Shown piece by piece: positions 47,803 to 57,374 of a stretch of 64,000 nucleotides of DNA (positions within the stretch are counted from its first letter, which is position 1; the number at the start of each line of letters is the position of its first letter). Below the pieces are notes generated by a model that ran no database searches, was not told the origin of the DNA, and saw only the letters and a list, made by a program, of their open reading frames with translations. The position numbers and the translations under genes were made by a program. Origin of the DNA: Pleomorphomonas sp. T1.2MG-36 (GTDB lineage Bacteria > Pseudomonadota > Alphaproteobacteria > Rhizobiales > Pleomorphomonadaceae). Location: NCBI RefSeq assembly GCF_950100655.1, contig NZ_CATNLY010000012.1:186001-250000 (forward strand). The letters are read 5' to 3'.

Positions 47803-50800
47803 TCAGCTGCAGCCGCTCGTCGAGCCGCAGGTGTCGCACTTCAGGCAGGTGCCGTTGCGGACCATGGTGAAGTTGCCGCACTCCGAGCAGGACTCGCCTT
47901 CGTAGCCCTTCATGCGGGCATGGGCGACGCGGGTCGCGTAGTCGGGCTGGGCCTGCGTCGCGCCGACCGACGACGGGGCCGGGGTTTCCTCGGCGTCGCG
48001 GCGGAAGGCGGTGGCGGCAGAGCCGCCGACGCCGGTCACCGCAGCGCTGGCACGGGCCGTGGCAAAGGCCGAGACGGTGGCACCGGTCGCGCCGGCACCG
48101 GCCGAACCCTTGGGTTCCGGCGTGGCGGAGACGAGCTTCAGCTGCTTGCCGCGCACGAGGCCCTTGGAGACCACCGCATCGCCACCGCGACCACTGGTGT
48201 CCCTGCCCTCGCCGCCCGACGGCTTCAGATCGTCCGGCACCACGTGCGCCAGCTCGTAGCGGCCGAGATAGGACACGGCGAGCTCGCGGAACACGTAGTC
48301 GAGGATCGACGTGGCGTTCTTGATCATCTCGTTGCCCTGCACCATGCCCGCCGGTTCGAAGCGGGTGAAGGTGAAGGCGTCGACATATTCCTCGAGCGGC
48401 ACGCCCCACTGCAGGCCGAGCGAGACCGAGATGGCGAAGTTGTTGAGAAGAGCCCGGAGAGCCGAACCTTCCTTGTTCATGTCGATGAAGATCTCGCCGA
48501 GGCGGCCGTCATCGTATTCGCCGGTGCGCAAGAACAGCGTGTGACCGCCGATCTTGGCCTTCTGGGTGTAGCCCTTGCGGCGGGTCGGCAGTTTCTCCTG
48601 CTCGCGGTCGCGCACGTGCTTCTCGACGATGCGTTCGACGATCTTCTCGGAGATCAGCGCGGCGCGCGCCGCGGCCGGCAGGGACGCCAGCATTTCAGCC
48701 GCGTCTTCGGCCTCGTCGTCCTCATCGGCGAGAAGCTGCGAGTTCAGCGGCTGGCTGAGCTTGGAGCCGTCGCGATAGAGGGCGTTGGCCTTGAGCGCCA
48801 AGCGCCAGGACAGCATGTAGGCTTCCTTGCAGTCCTCGACCGTGGCGTCATTCGGCATGTTGATGGTCTTGGAGATGGCGCCCGAGATGAACGGCTGAGC
48901 GGCCGCCATCATGCGGATGTGGCTCTCGACCGACAGGAAGCGCTTGCCGATGCGGCCGCAGGGGTTGGCGCAATCGAACACCGGCAGGTGCTCGGCCTTG
49001 AGGTGCGGCGCGCCTTCCAGCGTCATGGCGCCGCAGACGTGCGTGTTGGCGGCCTCGATGTCGGCCTTGGAGAAGCCCATGTGGGCGAGCAGCTCGAAGG
49101 ACGGATCGTTCATCTGGGCATCGCTGACGCCGAGCTTCTTCATCTCGTCGTCGCCGAGCGTCCAGCGGTTGAACACGAACTTGATGTCGAAGGCGCTCTT
49201 CAGGCTGCCCTTCACCTTGTCGATGGCGGCATCCGACATGCCCTTGGCGCGGAGCGAGCCGGGGTTGACGGCCGGCGCCTGATCGATGGAGGCATGACCG
49301 ACGGCGTAAGCCTCGATCTCGGCGATCTGGCTTTCCGTGTAGCCGAGGGTGCGCAACGCGTCCGGCACGGCGCGGTTGATGATCTTGAAGTAGCCGCCGC
49401 CGGCCAGTTTCTTGAACTTCACCAGCGCGAAGTCGGGCTCGATGCCGGTGGTGTCGCAATCCATGACGAGGCCGATGGTGCCGGTCGGGGCGATCACCGA
49501 AACCTGGGCATTGCGATAGCCGTGCTTCTCACCGAGAGCGAGCGCGGCGTCCCACGAGGCGACGGCGGCGTCGAGCAGCGGCCCGTCCTTGATCGAGCCA
49601 TGGTCGAGCGGCACCGGCAGCGTGTTGAGCTTCTCGTAGCCGGTCGCCTTGCCATGGGCGGCGAGACGATGGTTGCGGATGACGCGCAGCATGTCCTGGG
49701 CGTTTTTCTTGTAGCCCGGGAACGGTCCGAGTTCCTTGGCCATCTCGGCCGAGGTGGCATAGGCGACACCGGTCATCACGGCACTGATGGCGCCGCAAAT
49801 GGCCCGTCCCTCGGCGCTGTCGTAGGGGATGCCCGACGACATCAGGAGGCCGCCGATGTTGGCGTAGCCGAGGCCAAGGGTGCGGAACTCGTAGGAGAGC
49901 TGGGCGATCTGACGCGAGGGGAACTGCGCCATGGTCACCGACGTCTCGAGGACGACCGTCCACAGGCGGCAGACGTGCTTGAAGCCTTCGACGTCGAAGC
50001 TCTTGTCGGCGTTGAGGAAGGGCAACAGGTTGACGGAGGCGAGATTGCACGCCGTGTCGTCGAGGAACATGTACTCCGAGCACGGATTGGACGCGCGGAT
50101 CTCACCCGACTGCGGCGAGGTGTGCCAGTCGTTGATGGTGGTGTGATACTGGATGCCCGGATCGGCCGACGCCCAGGCGGCGTAGCCGATCTTCTCCCAA
50201 AGATCCGCCGCTTCCAGCGTCTTGACGACGCGGCCATCCTTGCGGGCGGTGAGATTCCACTTGCCACCGGTCTCGACGGCACGCAGGAAGGCATCAGTGA
50301 CGCGGACGGAGTTGTTGGAGTTCTGGCCGGCAACGGTCAGATAAGCCTCGGAATCCCAGTCGGTATCGTAGACCGGGAACTCGATCGAGGTGTAGCCCTG
50401 CTTGGCGAACTGGATGACGCGGCGGATGTAGTTCTCCGGCACCAGCGCCTTCTTGGCGGCGCGCAGCTCGCGCTTCAGGGCATGGTTCTTCAGCGGATCG
50501 AACCGATCGTCGCCGGCCGTCTCCTCGGCGTTGATCGCCGCCATGATGGCGGTCAGGTGCTTGGAGCAGATCTTGGAGCCGGTGACCAGCGCCGCGACCT
50601 TCTGCTCTTCCTTGACCTTCCAGTTGATGTACTGCTCGATATCCGGATGGTCGATGTCGACCACCACCATCTTGGCGGCGCGGCGCGTCGTACCACCCGA
50701 CTTGATGGCGCCGGCGGCGCGGTCGCCGATCTTCAGGAAGCTCATCAGGCCGGACGACTTGCCGCCGCCGGCCAGCTTCTCGCCCTCGCCGCGCAGCTTG

Positions 50801-51507
50801 GAGAAGTTGGAGCCGGTGCCGGAGCCGTACTTGAACAGACGCGCCTCACGGACCCAGAGGTCCATGATGCCGCTTTCGTTGACGAGGTCGTCCTCAACCG
50901 ACTGGATGAAGCAGGCATGCGGCTGCGGATGCTCGTAGGCCGTGGCCGAACGGACGAGCTTGCCGGTCTTGAAGTCGACGTAATAGTGGCCCTGGCTCGG
51001 ACCATCGATGCCATAGGCCCAGTGAAGGCCGGTGTTGAACCACTGCGGCGAGTTCGGGGCGACGCGCTGGGTGGCGAGCATGTAGCGAAGTTCGTCGTGG
51101 AAGGCATGCGCCGCCTCTTCCGACGAGAAGTGTCCGGCCTTCCAGCCCCAATAGGTCCAGGTGCCGGCCAGACGGTCGAACACCTGCCGCGCGTCGGTCT
51201 CTCCGATCGTGCGCTCGCCCTCCGGCAGCTTTGCGAGAGCCTCTTCATCGGGCACGGAGCGCCACAGCCAGGACGGGACCGAGTTCTCCTCGACGCGCTT
51301 CAGCACCGCCGGCACGCCCGCCTTGCGGAAATACTTCTGCGCGAGGATGTCGCTCGCCACCTGGCTCCAGGCAGAGGGAACGTGGATATCGGCAGCGCGG
51401 AAGACGACGGACCCGTCGGGATTGCGGATCTCGCTGACCGCCACGCGGAATTCGATTCCGTCGTATGGCGAGTGCCCTTCCTTGGTAAAGCGCCGCTCGA
51501 ACAACAT
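47803..51507 (-). CDS. nrdJ: adenosylcobalamin-dependent ribonucleotide reductase (class II)
   Basis: A 1234-residue enzyme that reduces ribonucleotides to deoxyribonucleotides using a radical from adenosylcobalamin, with or without oxygen. The N-terminal extension contains [21 protein letters not shown]. The ten-stranded barrel carries [45 protein letters not shown] and the [20 protein letters not shown] block. The C terminus is a four-Cys zinc-ribbon-like tail ([14 protein letters not shown]). The length is typical of the large alphaproteobacterial form. Two pairs of NrdR-like boxes lie upstream. It needs cobalamin, but no cobalamin riboswitch was recognised in the leader. Confidence 0.97.
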   Translation of the reverse strand: MLFERRFTKEGHSPYDGIEFRVAVSEIRNPDGSVVFRAADIHVPSAWSQVASDILAQKYFRKAGVPAVLKRVEENSVPSWLWRSVPDEEALAKLPEGERTIGETDARQVFDRLAGTWTYWGWKAGHFSSEEAAHAFHDELRYMLATQRVAPNSPQWFNTGLHWAYGIDGPSQGHYYVDFKTGKLVRSATAYEHPQPHACFIQSVEDDLVNESGIMDLWVREARLFKYGSGTGSNFSKLRGEGEKLAGGGKSSGLMSFLKIGDRAAGAIKSGGTTRRAAKMVVVDIDHPDIEQYINWKVKEEQKVAALVTGSKICSKHLTAIMAAINAEETAGDDRFDPLKNHALKRELRAAKKALVPENYIRRVIQFAKQGYTSIEFPVYDTDWDSEAYLTVAGQNSNNSVRVTDAFLRAVETGGKWNLTARKDGRVVKTLEAADLWEKIGYAAWASADPGIQYHTTINDWHTSPQSGEIRASNPCSEYMFLDDTACNLASVNLLPFLNADKSFDVEGFKHVCRLWTVVLETSVTMAQFPSRQIAQLSYEFRTLGLGYANIGGLLMSSGIPYDSAEGRAICGAISAVMTGVAYATSAEMAKELGPFPGYKKNAQDMLRVIRNHRLAAHGKATGYEKLNTLPVPLDHGSIKDGPLLDAAVASWDAALALGEKHGYRNAQVSVIAPTGTIGLVMDCDTTGIEPDFALVKFKKLAGGGYFKIINRAVPDALRTLGYTESQIAEIEAYAVGHASIDQAPAVNPGSLRAKGMSDAAIDKVKGSLKSAFDIKFVFNRWTLGDDEMKKLGVSDAQMNDPSFELLAHMGFSKADIEAANTHVCGAMTLEGAPHLKAEHLPVFDCANPCGRIGKRFLSVESHIRMMAAAQPFISGAISKTINMPNDATVEDCKEAYMLSWRLALKANALYRDGSKLSQPLNSQLLADEDDEAEDAAEMLASLPAAARAALISEKIVERIVEKHVRDREQEKLPTRRKGYTQKAKIGGHTLFLRTGEYDDGRLGEIFIDMNKEGSALRALLNNFAISVSLGLQWGVPLEEYVDAFTFTRFEPAGMVQGNEMIKNATSILDYVFRELAVSYLGRYELAHVVPDDLKPSGGEGRDTSGRGGDAVVSKGLVRGKQLKLVSATPEPKGSAGAGATGATVSAFATARASAAVTGVGGSAATAFRRDAEETPAPSSVGATQAQPDYATRVAHARMKGYEGESCSECGNFTMVRNGTCLKCDTCGSTSGCS

Positions 51508-51634
51508 TGGTTAGCCCCTTGAAATTTGCCGGAAACACACCTTCGGGGCGCGCTCCGTTGATCTATTCGGTCCATTTTACGTCCGCGGACATCATTTGCC
51601 GAATGGCGCGGAATTCCGGCCATTCGCCGGCTCC

Positions 51635-51683
51635 GCACTTCATCTAGTGTCCACATCGTTCAACTGGCCCCTACATGTAGGGT
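51635..51683. promoter_or_regulatory. nrdJ: tandem NrdR-like boxes proximal to nrdJ
   Basis: Box 1 is GCACTTCATCTAGTGT (51635-51650). Box 2 contains the perfect palindrome CTACATGTAG (51671-51680). Core-to-core distance is 33 bp, about three helical turns. Both fit the 10-bp NrdR core CWANATNTWG, box 1 with one mismatch. NrdR represses ribonucleotide reductase genes through such pairs. The boxes lie 130-175 bp before the nrdJ start. Confidence 0.65.
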
Positions 51684-51960
51684 TCCGCCGATTCCGTAAA
51701 TTAAGTGTTAACGCGTTTTCCCCAAACTTCGGAAGCTTTCAACAGGCTTCGGCAACCAGTTCGGTTTTCACGCCCCGATGAGTGATTCCGTCTTGACGGA
51801 GCTTTGCCGGCAACCGATTCGCCGCGCTACCTGAAGCCGATTCCTCACTGCCCATCGCTCGGCGAGGACCTGCGCTGGCCGCGTTTCCGCCTTCTTGCGA
51901 AAGACGAGACGGACTCACCGTGGCCATGAGGAAGATGGTAGGCCAATTGCGCCGCCATGA

Positions 51961-52007
51961 CAACATCATGTAGCGTATAATTGATATAACCATACTACAT
52001 GTAGGAA
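51961..52007. promoter_or_regulatory. second tandem NrdR-like box pair
   Basis: CATCATGTAG (51964-51973) and the perfect palindrome CTACATGTAG (51995-52004) are exactly 31 bp apart, the spacing usual for NrdR pairs. An AT-rich promoter-like sequence lies between them. The pair is about 460 bp from nrdJ and 55 bp from the receiver-domain gene, so its target is not obvious. Confidence 0.5.
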
Positions 52008-52058
52008 ATACGGGCTTTTTCCTAGGCTTCGAGAGAAAGGATTCAGACAGCCTAAACC

Positions 52059-52895
52059 ATGTCGATTCAACGGTTCTTGAGGCTTTTATGGTCTGCTCGG
52101 CCCATTGCCAATCACGGTGCGCCCAGTCTCAGAACGCGCGCCGACGCAGATGAGTTCCGGAGCCGACCCGACATGCCGCATCACGCCACCTATGCCGTTC
52201 CCAACGAGGCGCTGGATGTAGCGGTCATCGACGATTCCAAGACCATGCAGACCATCATCCGCTCCATGCTGAATGCCATGAAGGTGCGGCGCGTCCGGTT
52301 GTTCGACAGCACCGAGGCAGCCTTGCATTCCATGCTGCACGAGCCGCCCAATCTCATCATCAGCGATTGGAGAGCCGGCCTTGTCAGCGGGCACCAGTTG
52401 CTGCGCATGGTGCGCGCCCGCTTCATGGAGCCGCTCTGCTACGTCCCGGTCATCATCCTCACCGCAACGCCGACTCGCGCCATCATCGACAAGGCGATGG
52501 GCGCAGGCGCCAACCTGATCGTGGTCAAGCCCATCTCACCGGCGATCATGCAGGAACGCATCAGTTGGCTGCAGCGCGATCAACGCCAACTGGTTCTCGG
52601 CCCGCGCGGCGCCTTCGAGATCGAGGGCGTGCGCGAAACGATGATGGCCCAGAAGGAGCGCGCCGCCGCCGTGCGCAAGGCGGCGACCACCAAGCCCGCC
52701 CGCAAGCCGGACAGCGCGCCGGCGCCCATCTCTCCCCAGACGGTGGGCAACGGAAACATGCCCGCCGACCAGTGGCAGGCATTCCTGCGCACCAAGGAGC
52801 AGCTCGAACGCAAGGCCGGCCTCAAGCCAGACGATGGCGCCACCGCACCGAAGCCGGCGGTCAAGCCGGCCTGGACGGCACAGCGCCGAGGGTGA
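52059..52895 (+). CDS. receiver-domain (CheY-like) response regulator with basic tail
   Basis: A 278-residue protein. A receiver domain at about 52-180 has the acidic pair in VAVIDDSKTMQTIIRSML, phospho-acceptor D103 in IISDWRAG and the lysine in VVKPISP. No recognised output domain follows. The C terminus is a Lys/Ala/Pro-rich, probably disordered tail of about 90 residues containing a short QWQAFLRTKEQLERKAGL helix. It could act through protein-protein interaction in chemotaxis, cell cycle or stress signalling. The first 38 residues are poorly conserved-looking; ATG 52173 (MPHHATYAVP) may be the true start. Confidence 0.82.
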   Translation: MSIQRFLRLLWSARPIANHGAPSLRTRADADEFRSRPDMPHHATYAVPNEALDVAVIDDSKTMQTIIRSMLNAMKVRRVRLFDSTEAALHSMLHEPPNLIISDWRAGLVSGHQLLRMVRARFMEPLCYVPVIILTATPTRAIIDKAMGAGANLIVVKPISPAIMQERISWLQRDQRQLVLGPRGAFEIEGVRETMMAQKERAAAVRKAATTKPARKPDSAPAPISPQTVGNGNMPADQWQAFLRTKEQLERKAGLKPDDGATAPKPAVKPAWTAQRRG

Positions 52896-52999
52896 TCAAA
52901 GCCGCCGCAAAAAGCCATGCCGGCTCTGGACAAGACCCCGCCGCCTCGCCATAGTCCGCGCAACTACGTGGGTGGCGGCCCTTCGGCCGCGCCGGTGCG

Positions 53000-53407
53000 A
53001 TGGGTTTGAAGATCATGACCTTCAAGGAACTGCTGATCGAAATCTTCACCTGGTGGAACGGGCAGACCCTCGGCACCCGCTTCTATACCTGGCGCAAGGG
53101 CCAGCGCGTCGGCGAGGACGAGTTCGGCAACGTCTACTACCAGACGAAAGGTGGCGAGCGCCGCTGGGTGATCTACAAGGGCGAGGCCGATGCCTCGAAG
53201 ATCACGCCCGATTGGCACGGCTGGATGCATCATCGCGTCAATGTGCCGCCGACCGCCGAGACCTACCGCCGGCGCGATTGGCAGAAGCCGCATAAGCCCA
53301 ACATGACCGGAACGGCCGCCGCCTATCGCCCCAAGGGATCGCTCGCCTCGGTCGAGGGACGCCCCGTGGTCACCGGCGACTACGACGCCTGGACACCGGG
53401 CTCCTGA
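53000..53407 (+). CDS. NDUFA12-like NADH:ubiquinone oxidoreductase accessory subunit
   Basis: A 135-residue protein of the NDUFA12 (B17.2) family, an accessory subunit of complex I kept in alphaproteobacteria and mitochondria. The core FTWWNGQTLGTRFYTWRKG, seen in blocks, and GGERRWVIYKGE, WHGWMHHRVNVPP and HKPNMTGT are diagnostic. ATG 53000 and ATG 53015 are both possible; the second begins directly at the conserved helix MTFKELLIEIF. It lies one gene from a DUF2155 protein, the neighbour often seen in this class. Confidence 0.93.
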   Translation: MGLKIMTFKELLIEIFTWWNGQTLGTRFYTWRKGQRVGEDEFGNVYYQTKGGERRWVIYKGEADASKITPDWHGWMHHRVNVPPTAETYRRRDWQKPHKPNMTGTAAAYRPKGSLASVEGRPVVTGDYDAWTPGS

Positions 53408-53442
53408 CGCGAGCGCCCGAGGGCAGCACCACTGGACCGACG

Positions 53443-53471
53443 ACGGGACGGATCGCTCCGTCCCGTTTTTT
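53443..53471 (+). terminator. intrinsic terminator after the NDUFA12-like gene
   Basis: A perfect 10-bp stem (ACGGGACGGA/TCCGTCCCGT) has a TCGC loop and is followed by six T residues. It is one of the clearest terminators in the window and ends the 52-53.4 kb transcription unit. Confidence 0.92.
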
Positions 53472-53603
53472 ATTGGGCGGCGGAAAAGCCACGCGATGGG
53501 ACCGACGCCGTTGGACTCCCCAAGTCGATGCGGATAGGGTTGCGATTCAAAGAGGTTAGAACAACCGCCATGTCAGTTGGCGATGAACGGAGGAAATGTT
53601 CGG

Positions 53604-54548
53604 ATGTCTCCACGCTCGATCATCATCGACACCGATCCCGGTCAGGACGACGCCGTCGCCTTCATGCTGGCGCTCGCCTTTCCCGAGGCGATCGACGTGC
53701 TGGGCATCACTACCGTGGCGGGCAACGTCGGCCTCGCCAAGACGTCGACCAATGCGCTGAAGCTCCTGGAACTCGTCGGCCGCACCGACATTCCGGTATT
53801 TGCCGGTGCGTCGGCGCCGTTCGCCGTGAAGCTGGAGACTGCCGAATATGTGCATGGCGAGACCGGCCTCAACGGCTGGACCTTCCCCGATCCGGTGACG
53901 CCGCTTCGTCCGGAGTTCGCACCGGACTTCATCGTCGAGGCGGTGATGAGCCGGCCTGAGAAGTCGGTGACGCTGGTGCCGCTCGGCCCGCTCACCAACA
54001 TCGCCATGGCCATCGCCCGCGAGCCGCGCATCGCCACCCGCCTCGACAAGATCGTTCTGATGGGCGGCGCCAATGTCGAAGGCGGCAACTCGACGCCGGC
54101 GGCCGAATTCAACATCTGGGTCGACCCACATGCCGCCCAGAGGGTGTTCCGCTCGGGCGCCGAGATCGTGGTGATGTCGCTCGACGTCACCCATCAGGCG
54201 TTGATCCGGAAGTCCTGGCTCGCCGATCTTGCCGCGCTGAAGCGCAAGGCCGCCGAGGCATTCGTCGGGCTCCTCTCGTTCTATGAGCGCTTCGACGAAC
54301 AGAAGTACGGCTCGGACGGTGGTCCGCTGCATGATCCGACCACCATCGCCTATCTTCTCAAGCCCGAGCTCTTCGAAGGCAAGTTCGTCAACGTCGAGAT
54401 CGAGACGACGCCCGGCCTGTGCTTCGGCCAGACCGTGGTCGATCGCTGGGCGGTGACTGGGCGCGAGAAGAATGCCACCTGGATCACCAAAATCGACGCC
54501 GATGGCTTCTTCGAGCTGATTCTGGAAGCATTCCGGCGTCTGCCCTGA
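53604..54548 (+). CDS. nucleoside hydrolase (IUNH family)
   Basis: A 314-residue enzyme that splits ribonucleosides into base and ribose. The metal-binding signature IIIDTDPGQDDAVA is at residues 6-19, with the family blocks TTVAGNVGLAKT, LVPLGPLTNIAMA, MGGANVEGGN and PAAEFNIWVDPHAA. The C-terminal His block is LHDPTTIAYLL. The start at ATG 53604 is supported by GGAGG about 10 nt upstream; a longer frame from TTG 53577 is less likely. It lies between the NDUFA12-like and DUF2155 genes, which often are direct neighbours elsewhere. Confidence 0.94.
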   Translation: MSPRSIIIDTDPGQDDAVAFMLALAFPEAIDVLGITTVAGNVGLAKTSTNALKLLELVGRTDIPVFAGASAPFAVKLETAEYVHGETGLNGWTFPDPVTPLRPEFAPDFIVEAVMSRPEKSVTLVPLGPLTNIAMAIAREPRIATRLDKIVLMGGANVEGGNSTPAAEFNIWVDPHAAQRVFRSGAEIVVMSLDVTHQALIRKSWLADLAALKRKAAEAFVGLLSFYERFDEQKYGSDGGPLHDPTTIAYLLKPELFEGKFVNVEIETTPGLCFGQTVVDRWAVTGREKNATWITKIDADGFFELILEAFRRLP

Positions 54549-54645
54549 TAAGGGATGCCAAGAGCTCGCCGCATTTGGCGTGTTGGGTGCCGCGAGGCCC
54601 CGCGCGACCGCGGCGAGCCCCAGCCACGCCAGCAGACACCCATTC

Positions 54646-55254
54646 ATGACGATCAAGTTTCTTCTCCCGCTTGCCGCCCTTGGCCTGACCACCGCCCTCG
54701 CCGGCCCGGCCGCAGCCGAGAAGATCGCCAACAAGGTGGCCGTCTTCACCGGGCTCGACAAGATTACCGGCCGGACGATCGATTTCGACGTCTATGTCGA
54801 CGAGACCGTGCGCTTCGGTACGCTGCGCGTGACGCCGAAGGTCTGCTACAGCCGCCCGGCCACGGAAGCCGCCGAGACCGACGGGTTCGTAGAGGTGGAA
54901 GAGATCACCCTCGACAACGAGATCAAGCGCATTTTCTCCGGTTGGATGTTCGCAGCGAGCCCCGGTCTCAACGCCGTCGAGCACCCGGTCTACGATGTCT
55001 GGCTGATCGGCTGCCACATGGACAGCGACGTTCCGCCGCCGGTGGCCAATGCTGCGGACGTGCGTGTCGCGGTTTCCAACCAGATCGGGGCCGGCGCCGG
55101 AAACGTCGACGATGGAGCGCCGGTGGTGCTGACCTTCGTCGGCGGCATTCCGCTTCCGCCGGACAAGCCCAGCATGCCCAGCATGATGATGGAAGAAGCG
55201 CCGCCGCCGGAAACGGCGCCCGCCGAGAGCACGGACGGCCAGATTCTCGACTGA
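54646..55254 (+). CDS. DUF2155 domain secreted protein
   Basis: A 202-residue exported protein. A signal peptide (ends GPAAAE) precedes the DUF2155 domain at about 25-125. It has VAVFTGLDKITGRTIDFDVYVDE, TLRVTPKVCYSRP and the EHPVYDVWLIGCH end, with two conserved cysteines (in KVCYS and IGCH) that may form a disulfide. A Pro/Met-rich tail follows. The function is unknown. In alphaproteobacteria this family commonly lies beside aat and the NDUFA12-like gene, as here. ATG 54646 is chosen because it starts the signal peptide; the longer frame from 54580 does not. Confidence 0.88.
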   Translation: MTIKFLLPLAALGLTTALAGPAAAEKIANKVAVFTGLDKITGRTIDFDVYVDETVRFGTLRVTPKVCYSRPATEAAETDGFVEVEEITLDNEIKRIFSGWMFAASPGLNAVEHPVYDVWLIGCHMDSDVPPPVANAADVRVAVSNQIGAGAGNVDDGAPVVLTFVGGIPLPPDKPSMPSMMMEEAPPPETAPAESTDGQILD

Positions 55255-55344
55255 TCCAGTTTTTGAGAAGTCGCCTTTCAGCGAGTCAATCCCGCTGGTT
55301 GCGCCGTTTTTTGAACGTGAAGGTTGAGGTGGCGGCCAGCGCCA

Positions 55345-56028
55345 TCAGGGGGCGGTCGACTCCGGCGCCGGCATAAAGCGGAGCGCTTCCTCGCCGGAAA
55401 CCGACGGTCCCAAAGCATGGAAATCGCCATGCGCGGCGAGCGCCGCCTGCAGGCGCTGGGCGTAGATGCGCTTCGGAACTTCGATCGTACCGAAGCGGGC
55501 GAGATGTTCGGTGACGAACTGGGTGTCGAGCAGCTTGTAGCCGCCCGCCCGCAGTCGCGCCACCAGGTGCACCAGAGCCACCTTCGAGGCGTCGGTGACC
55601 GTCGAGAACATGCTCTCGCCGAAAAAAGCGCCTCCGACGGATACGCCGTAGAGCCCTCCAACCAGCCGCCCGTCCTGCCAGCTCTCGACGGTGTGACAAT
55701 GTCCGCGCCGGAACAGTTCGCCATAGAGCTTGCGGATGGTGGCGTTGATCCAGGTCTTCTCACGCCCCGGCGCAGGCGCGGCGCAGCCGTCGACCACGCC
55801 GGAAAAATCGGTGTCGACCCGCATTTCGAAGCCATCGCGCCTGACCGTGCGGGCAAGGCGGTGGGGAACCCGGAAGCCGTCGAGCGGAATGACGCCGCGC
55901 CACTCCGGTTCGATCCAGAACAGGTTGGGATCGTCGGCGCTCTCAGCCATCGGAAACATGCCTACGGCGTAGGCCTTGAGCAAAATATCCGCCGTGAGCG
56001 TCGGCACGCTCGATGTCCGATCCGCCAT
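55345..56028 (-). CDS. aat: leucyl/phenylalanyl-tRNA--protein transferase
   Basis: A 227-residue enzyme that attaches Leu or Phe to N-terminal Lys or Arg of proteins, marking them for ClpS/ClpAP degradation (N-end rule). The blocks [74 protein letters not shown] (in pieces) and [15 protein letters not shown] are diagnostic. ATG 56028 follows GGAGG at 11 nt; ATG 56058 is a longer alternative. It is convergent with the DUF2155 gene. Confidence 0.95.
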   Translation of the reverse strand: MADRTSSVPTLTADILLKAYAVGMFPMAESADDPNLFWIEPEWRGVIPLDGFRVPHRLARTVRRDGFEMRVDTDFSGVVDGCAAPAPGREKTWINATIRKLYGELFRRGHCHTVESWQDGRLVGGLYGVSVGGAFFGESMFSTVTDASKVALVHLVARLRAGGYKLLDTQFVTEHLARFGTIEVPKRIYAQRLQAALAAHGDFHALGPSVSGEEALRFMPAPESTAP

Positions 56029-56144
56029 GTCCGCGCTTTCCTCCACCGTCTCAACCAATTGGGACCGTAGCGTTTATAAACCGTTTGGTCAGTTGTATAA
56101 CTTAGTCTATCGCCTACTGCATCGGACAGCACAGCGGGGACGAG

Positions 56145-57251
56145 ATGGGCGGCTTGTCGGGATACGAGATTGCAGTGCTCTCTGATAAAACTGCCATTGC
56201 CCCACTCCTCGCCACTCCCGGCCTCGAGCGAAGCTCATTCCAGTCCCCCGCCTGGTTCGATGCCTGGTTCGCCACGTTCCAGCCGTCGGGCCTCGAATGC
56301 TGCGTCGCTGTCATTCGCAAGGCAGAGGGTGGCCAACCGCTGTTCCTGCTGCCGCTCGTCCGGGAGAGGTGCTACGGGCTCACCGTGCTCACCCTGCCCG
56401 ATCGCGGCGTCAGCGACTATCATTCGGCGCTGGTCAGTCCGGAGTTCACGCCGGACCGTGATACGATGGGCCGCCTATGGGGCGCTCTCGTGGCAATGCT
56501 GCCGCCTGCCGACATCCTGTCGATCGAGCGGGTTCTGCCCGAGAACGCGGCGCGCATGGGCACCGCCCACCTCATGCGCCCCTCGCGCCATGCGGCCCAT
56601 GCGCTGCCGATCGACGCTGATTTCGAGACGATCCGCGAGCGCCGCTTCGATCCGTCTACGAGCCGCCGGCTTGTCAAGAATCGTCGCAAGTTGGAGCACA
56701 AGGGGCGGCTGGAGTTCGACTTCGCGACGGGGCCGGACGTCCTTCCCGAGCTCGACCACCTGCTCGAATGGCGCCGCCAGCGCTTTCAGGATGTGAACGA
56801 CGACAACGAGACGGCCGTCCAACGCACCTTCTATCGACGCCTGATTTCCCAGGGGAAGCTGGCGCATGTCGGCCGCCTGCGTCTCGACGATGAACTGGTG
56901 GCCGGCTGCCTCGGGCTGATCGACGGGACCGGCATCCACGTTCTGGTCATCGCCTATAACCCGCAATTCGCCAACTGGGCGCCCGGCCTCCTGATGGTGG
57001 AGAGCTGCATAGCCACCGCCGAGAAGATGGGCCTTGCCGTTTTCGACCTGACGATCGGCGACGAGAGCTACAAGCAGTTGTTCGGAGCCGACAGCATCGG
57101 CCTGTTCGATCTTCGCCAGCCCCTGTCGCTCCGTGGCCGCGTTGCGCTCGCCCTTGTCGCATTGAAACCGAAGGTCAAGCGCCTGCTTGAGAAGGTTGGT
57201 CTGTTCGAACTCGTCCAGCGCCTGCGAGGGAGGGCGTCGGCGAAAAGCTGA
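56145..57251 (+). CDS. CelD/BcsL-like GNAT acetyltransferase
   Basis: A 368-residue protein of the Acetyltransf_6 (BioF2-like) double-GNAT group. The acetyl-CoA domain has the LVKNRRKLEHKGRLEFDF, LEWRRQRFQDV and HVLVIAYNPQFANWAPGLLMVESCI blocks and the diagnostic FDLTIGDESYKQLFG. Members help build cell-surface polysaccharide such as cellulose or acetylate a cell wall precursor. No polysaccharide operon surrounds it, so its role stays open. It is a single gene transcribed divergently from aat. Confidence 0.85.
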   Translation: MGGLSGYEIAVLSDKTAIAPLLATPGLERSSFQSPAWFDAWFATFQPSGLECCVAVIRKAEGGQPLFLLPLVRERCYGLTVLTLPDRGVSDYHSALVSPEFTPDRDTMGRLWGALVAMLPPADILSIERVLPENAARMGTAHLMRPSRHAAHALPIDADFETIRERRFDPSTSRRLVKNRRKLEHKGRLEFDFATGPDVLPELDHLLEWRRQRFQDVNDDNETAVQRTFYRRLISQGKLAHVGRLRLDDELVAGCLGLIDGTGIHVLVIAYNPQFANWAPGLLMVESCIATAEKMGLAVFDLTIGDESYKQLFGADSIGLFDLRQPLSLRGRVALALVALKPKVKRLLEKVGLFELVQRLRGRASAKS

Positions 57252-57374
57252 CAACTCCAGAGAGGTTTCCGCGATTAAACAAGGGCTTGGGTAGAACTGC
57301 GGTCCAGCCGTCTGGCATTTTGTTCTAGGCTTGGCTTTGTCGGGCAGCGAGTCGCGCCCATCGGAACGCGAGCC

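Larger units (their letters stand above)
51508..52058. other. regulatory region between nrdJ and the receiver-domain gene
   Basis: About 550 bp between divergent genes. It contains four NrdR-like boxes in two pairs, an AT-rich promoter-like stretch with TATAAT at 51976-51981, and a hairpin TAGGAAA/TTTCCTA at 52002-52024. The 84-codon minus frame at 51739-51993 has no protein features and overlaps the boxes; it was not called. Confidence 0.5.

Noticed and set aside
47791..51522. 1243-codon open frame on the plus strand opposite nrdJ
   Set aside because: It mirrors nrdJ almost exactly, is rich in Val, Gly, Arg, His and Asp, and contains no domain motif. It is the antisense shadow of a GC-rich gene with strong third-position bias.
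51508..52058. Cobalamin riboswitch before nrdJ
   Set aside because: No B12-box-like conserved sequence was recognised by eye in the leader. The visible elements are better explained as NrdR-like boxes. A covariance model search would settle it.
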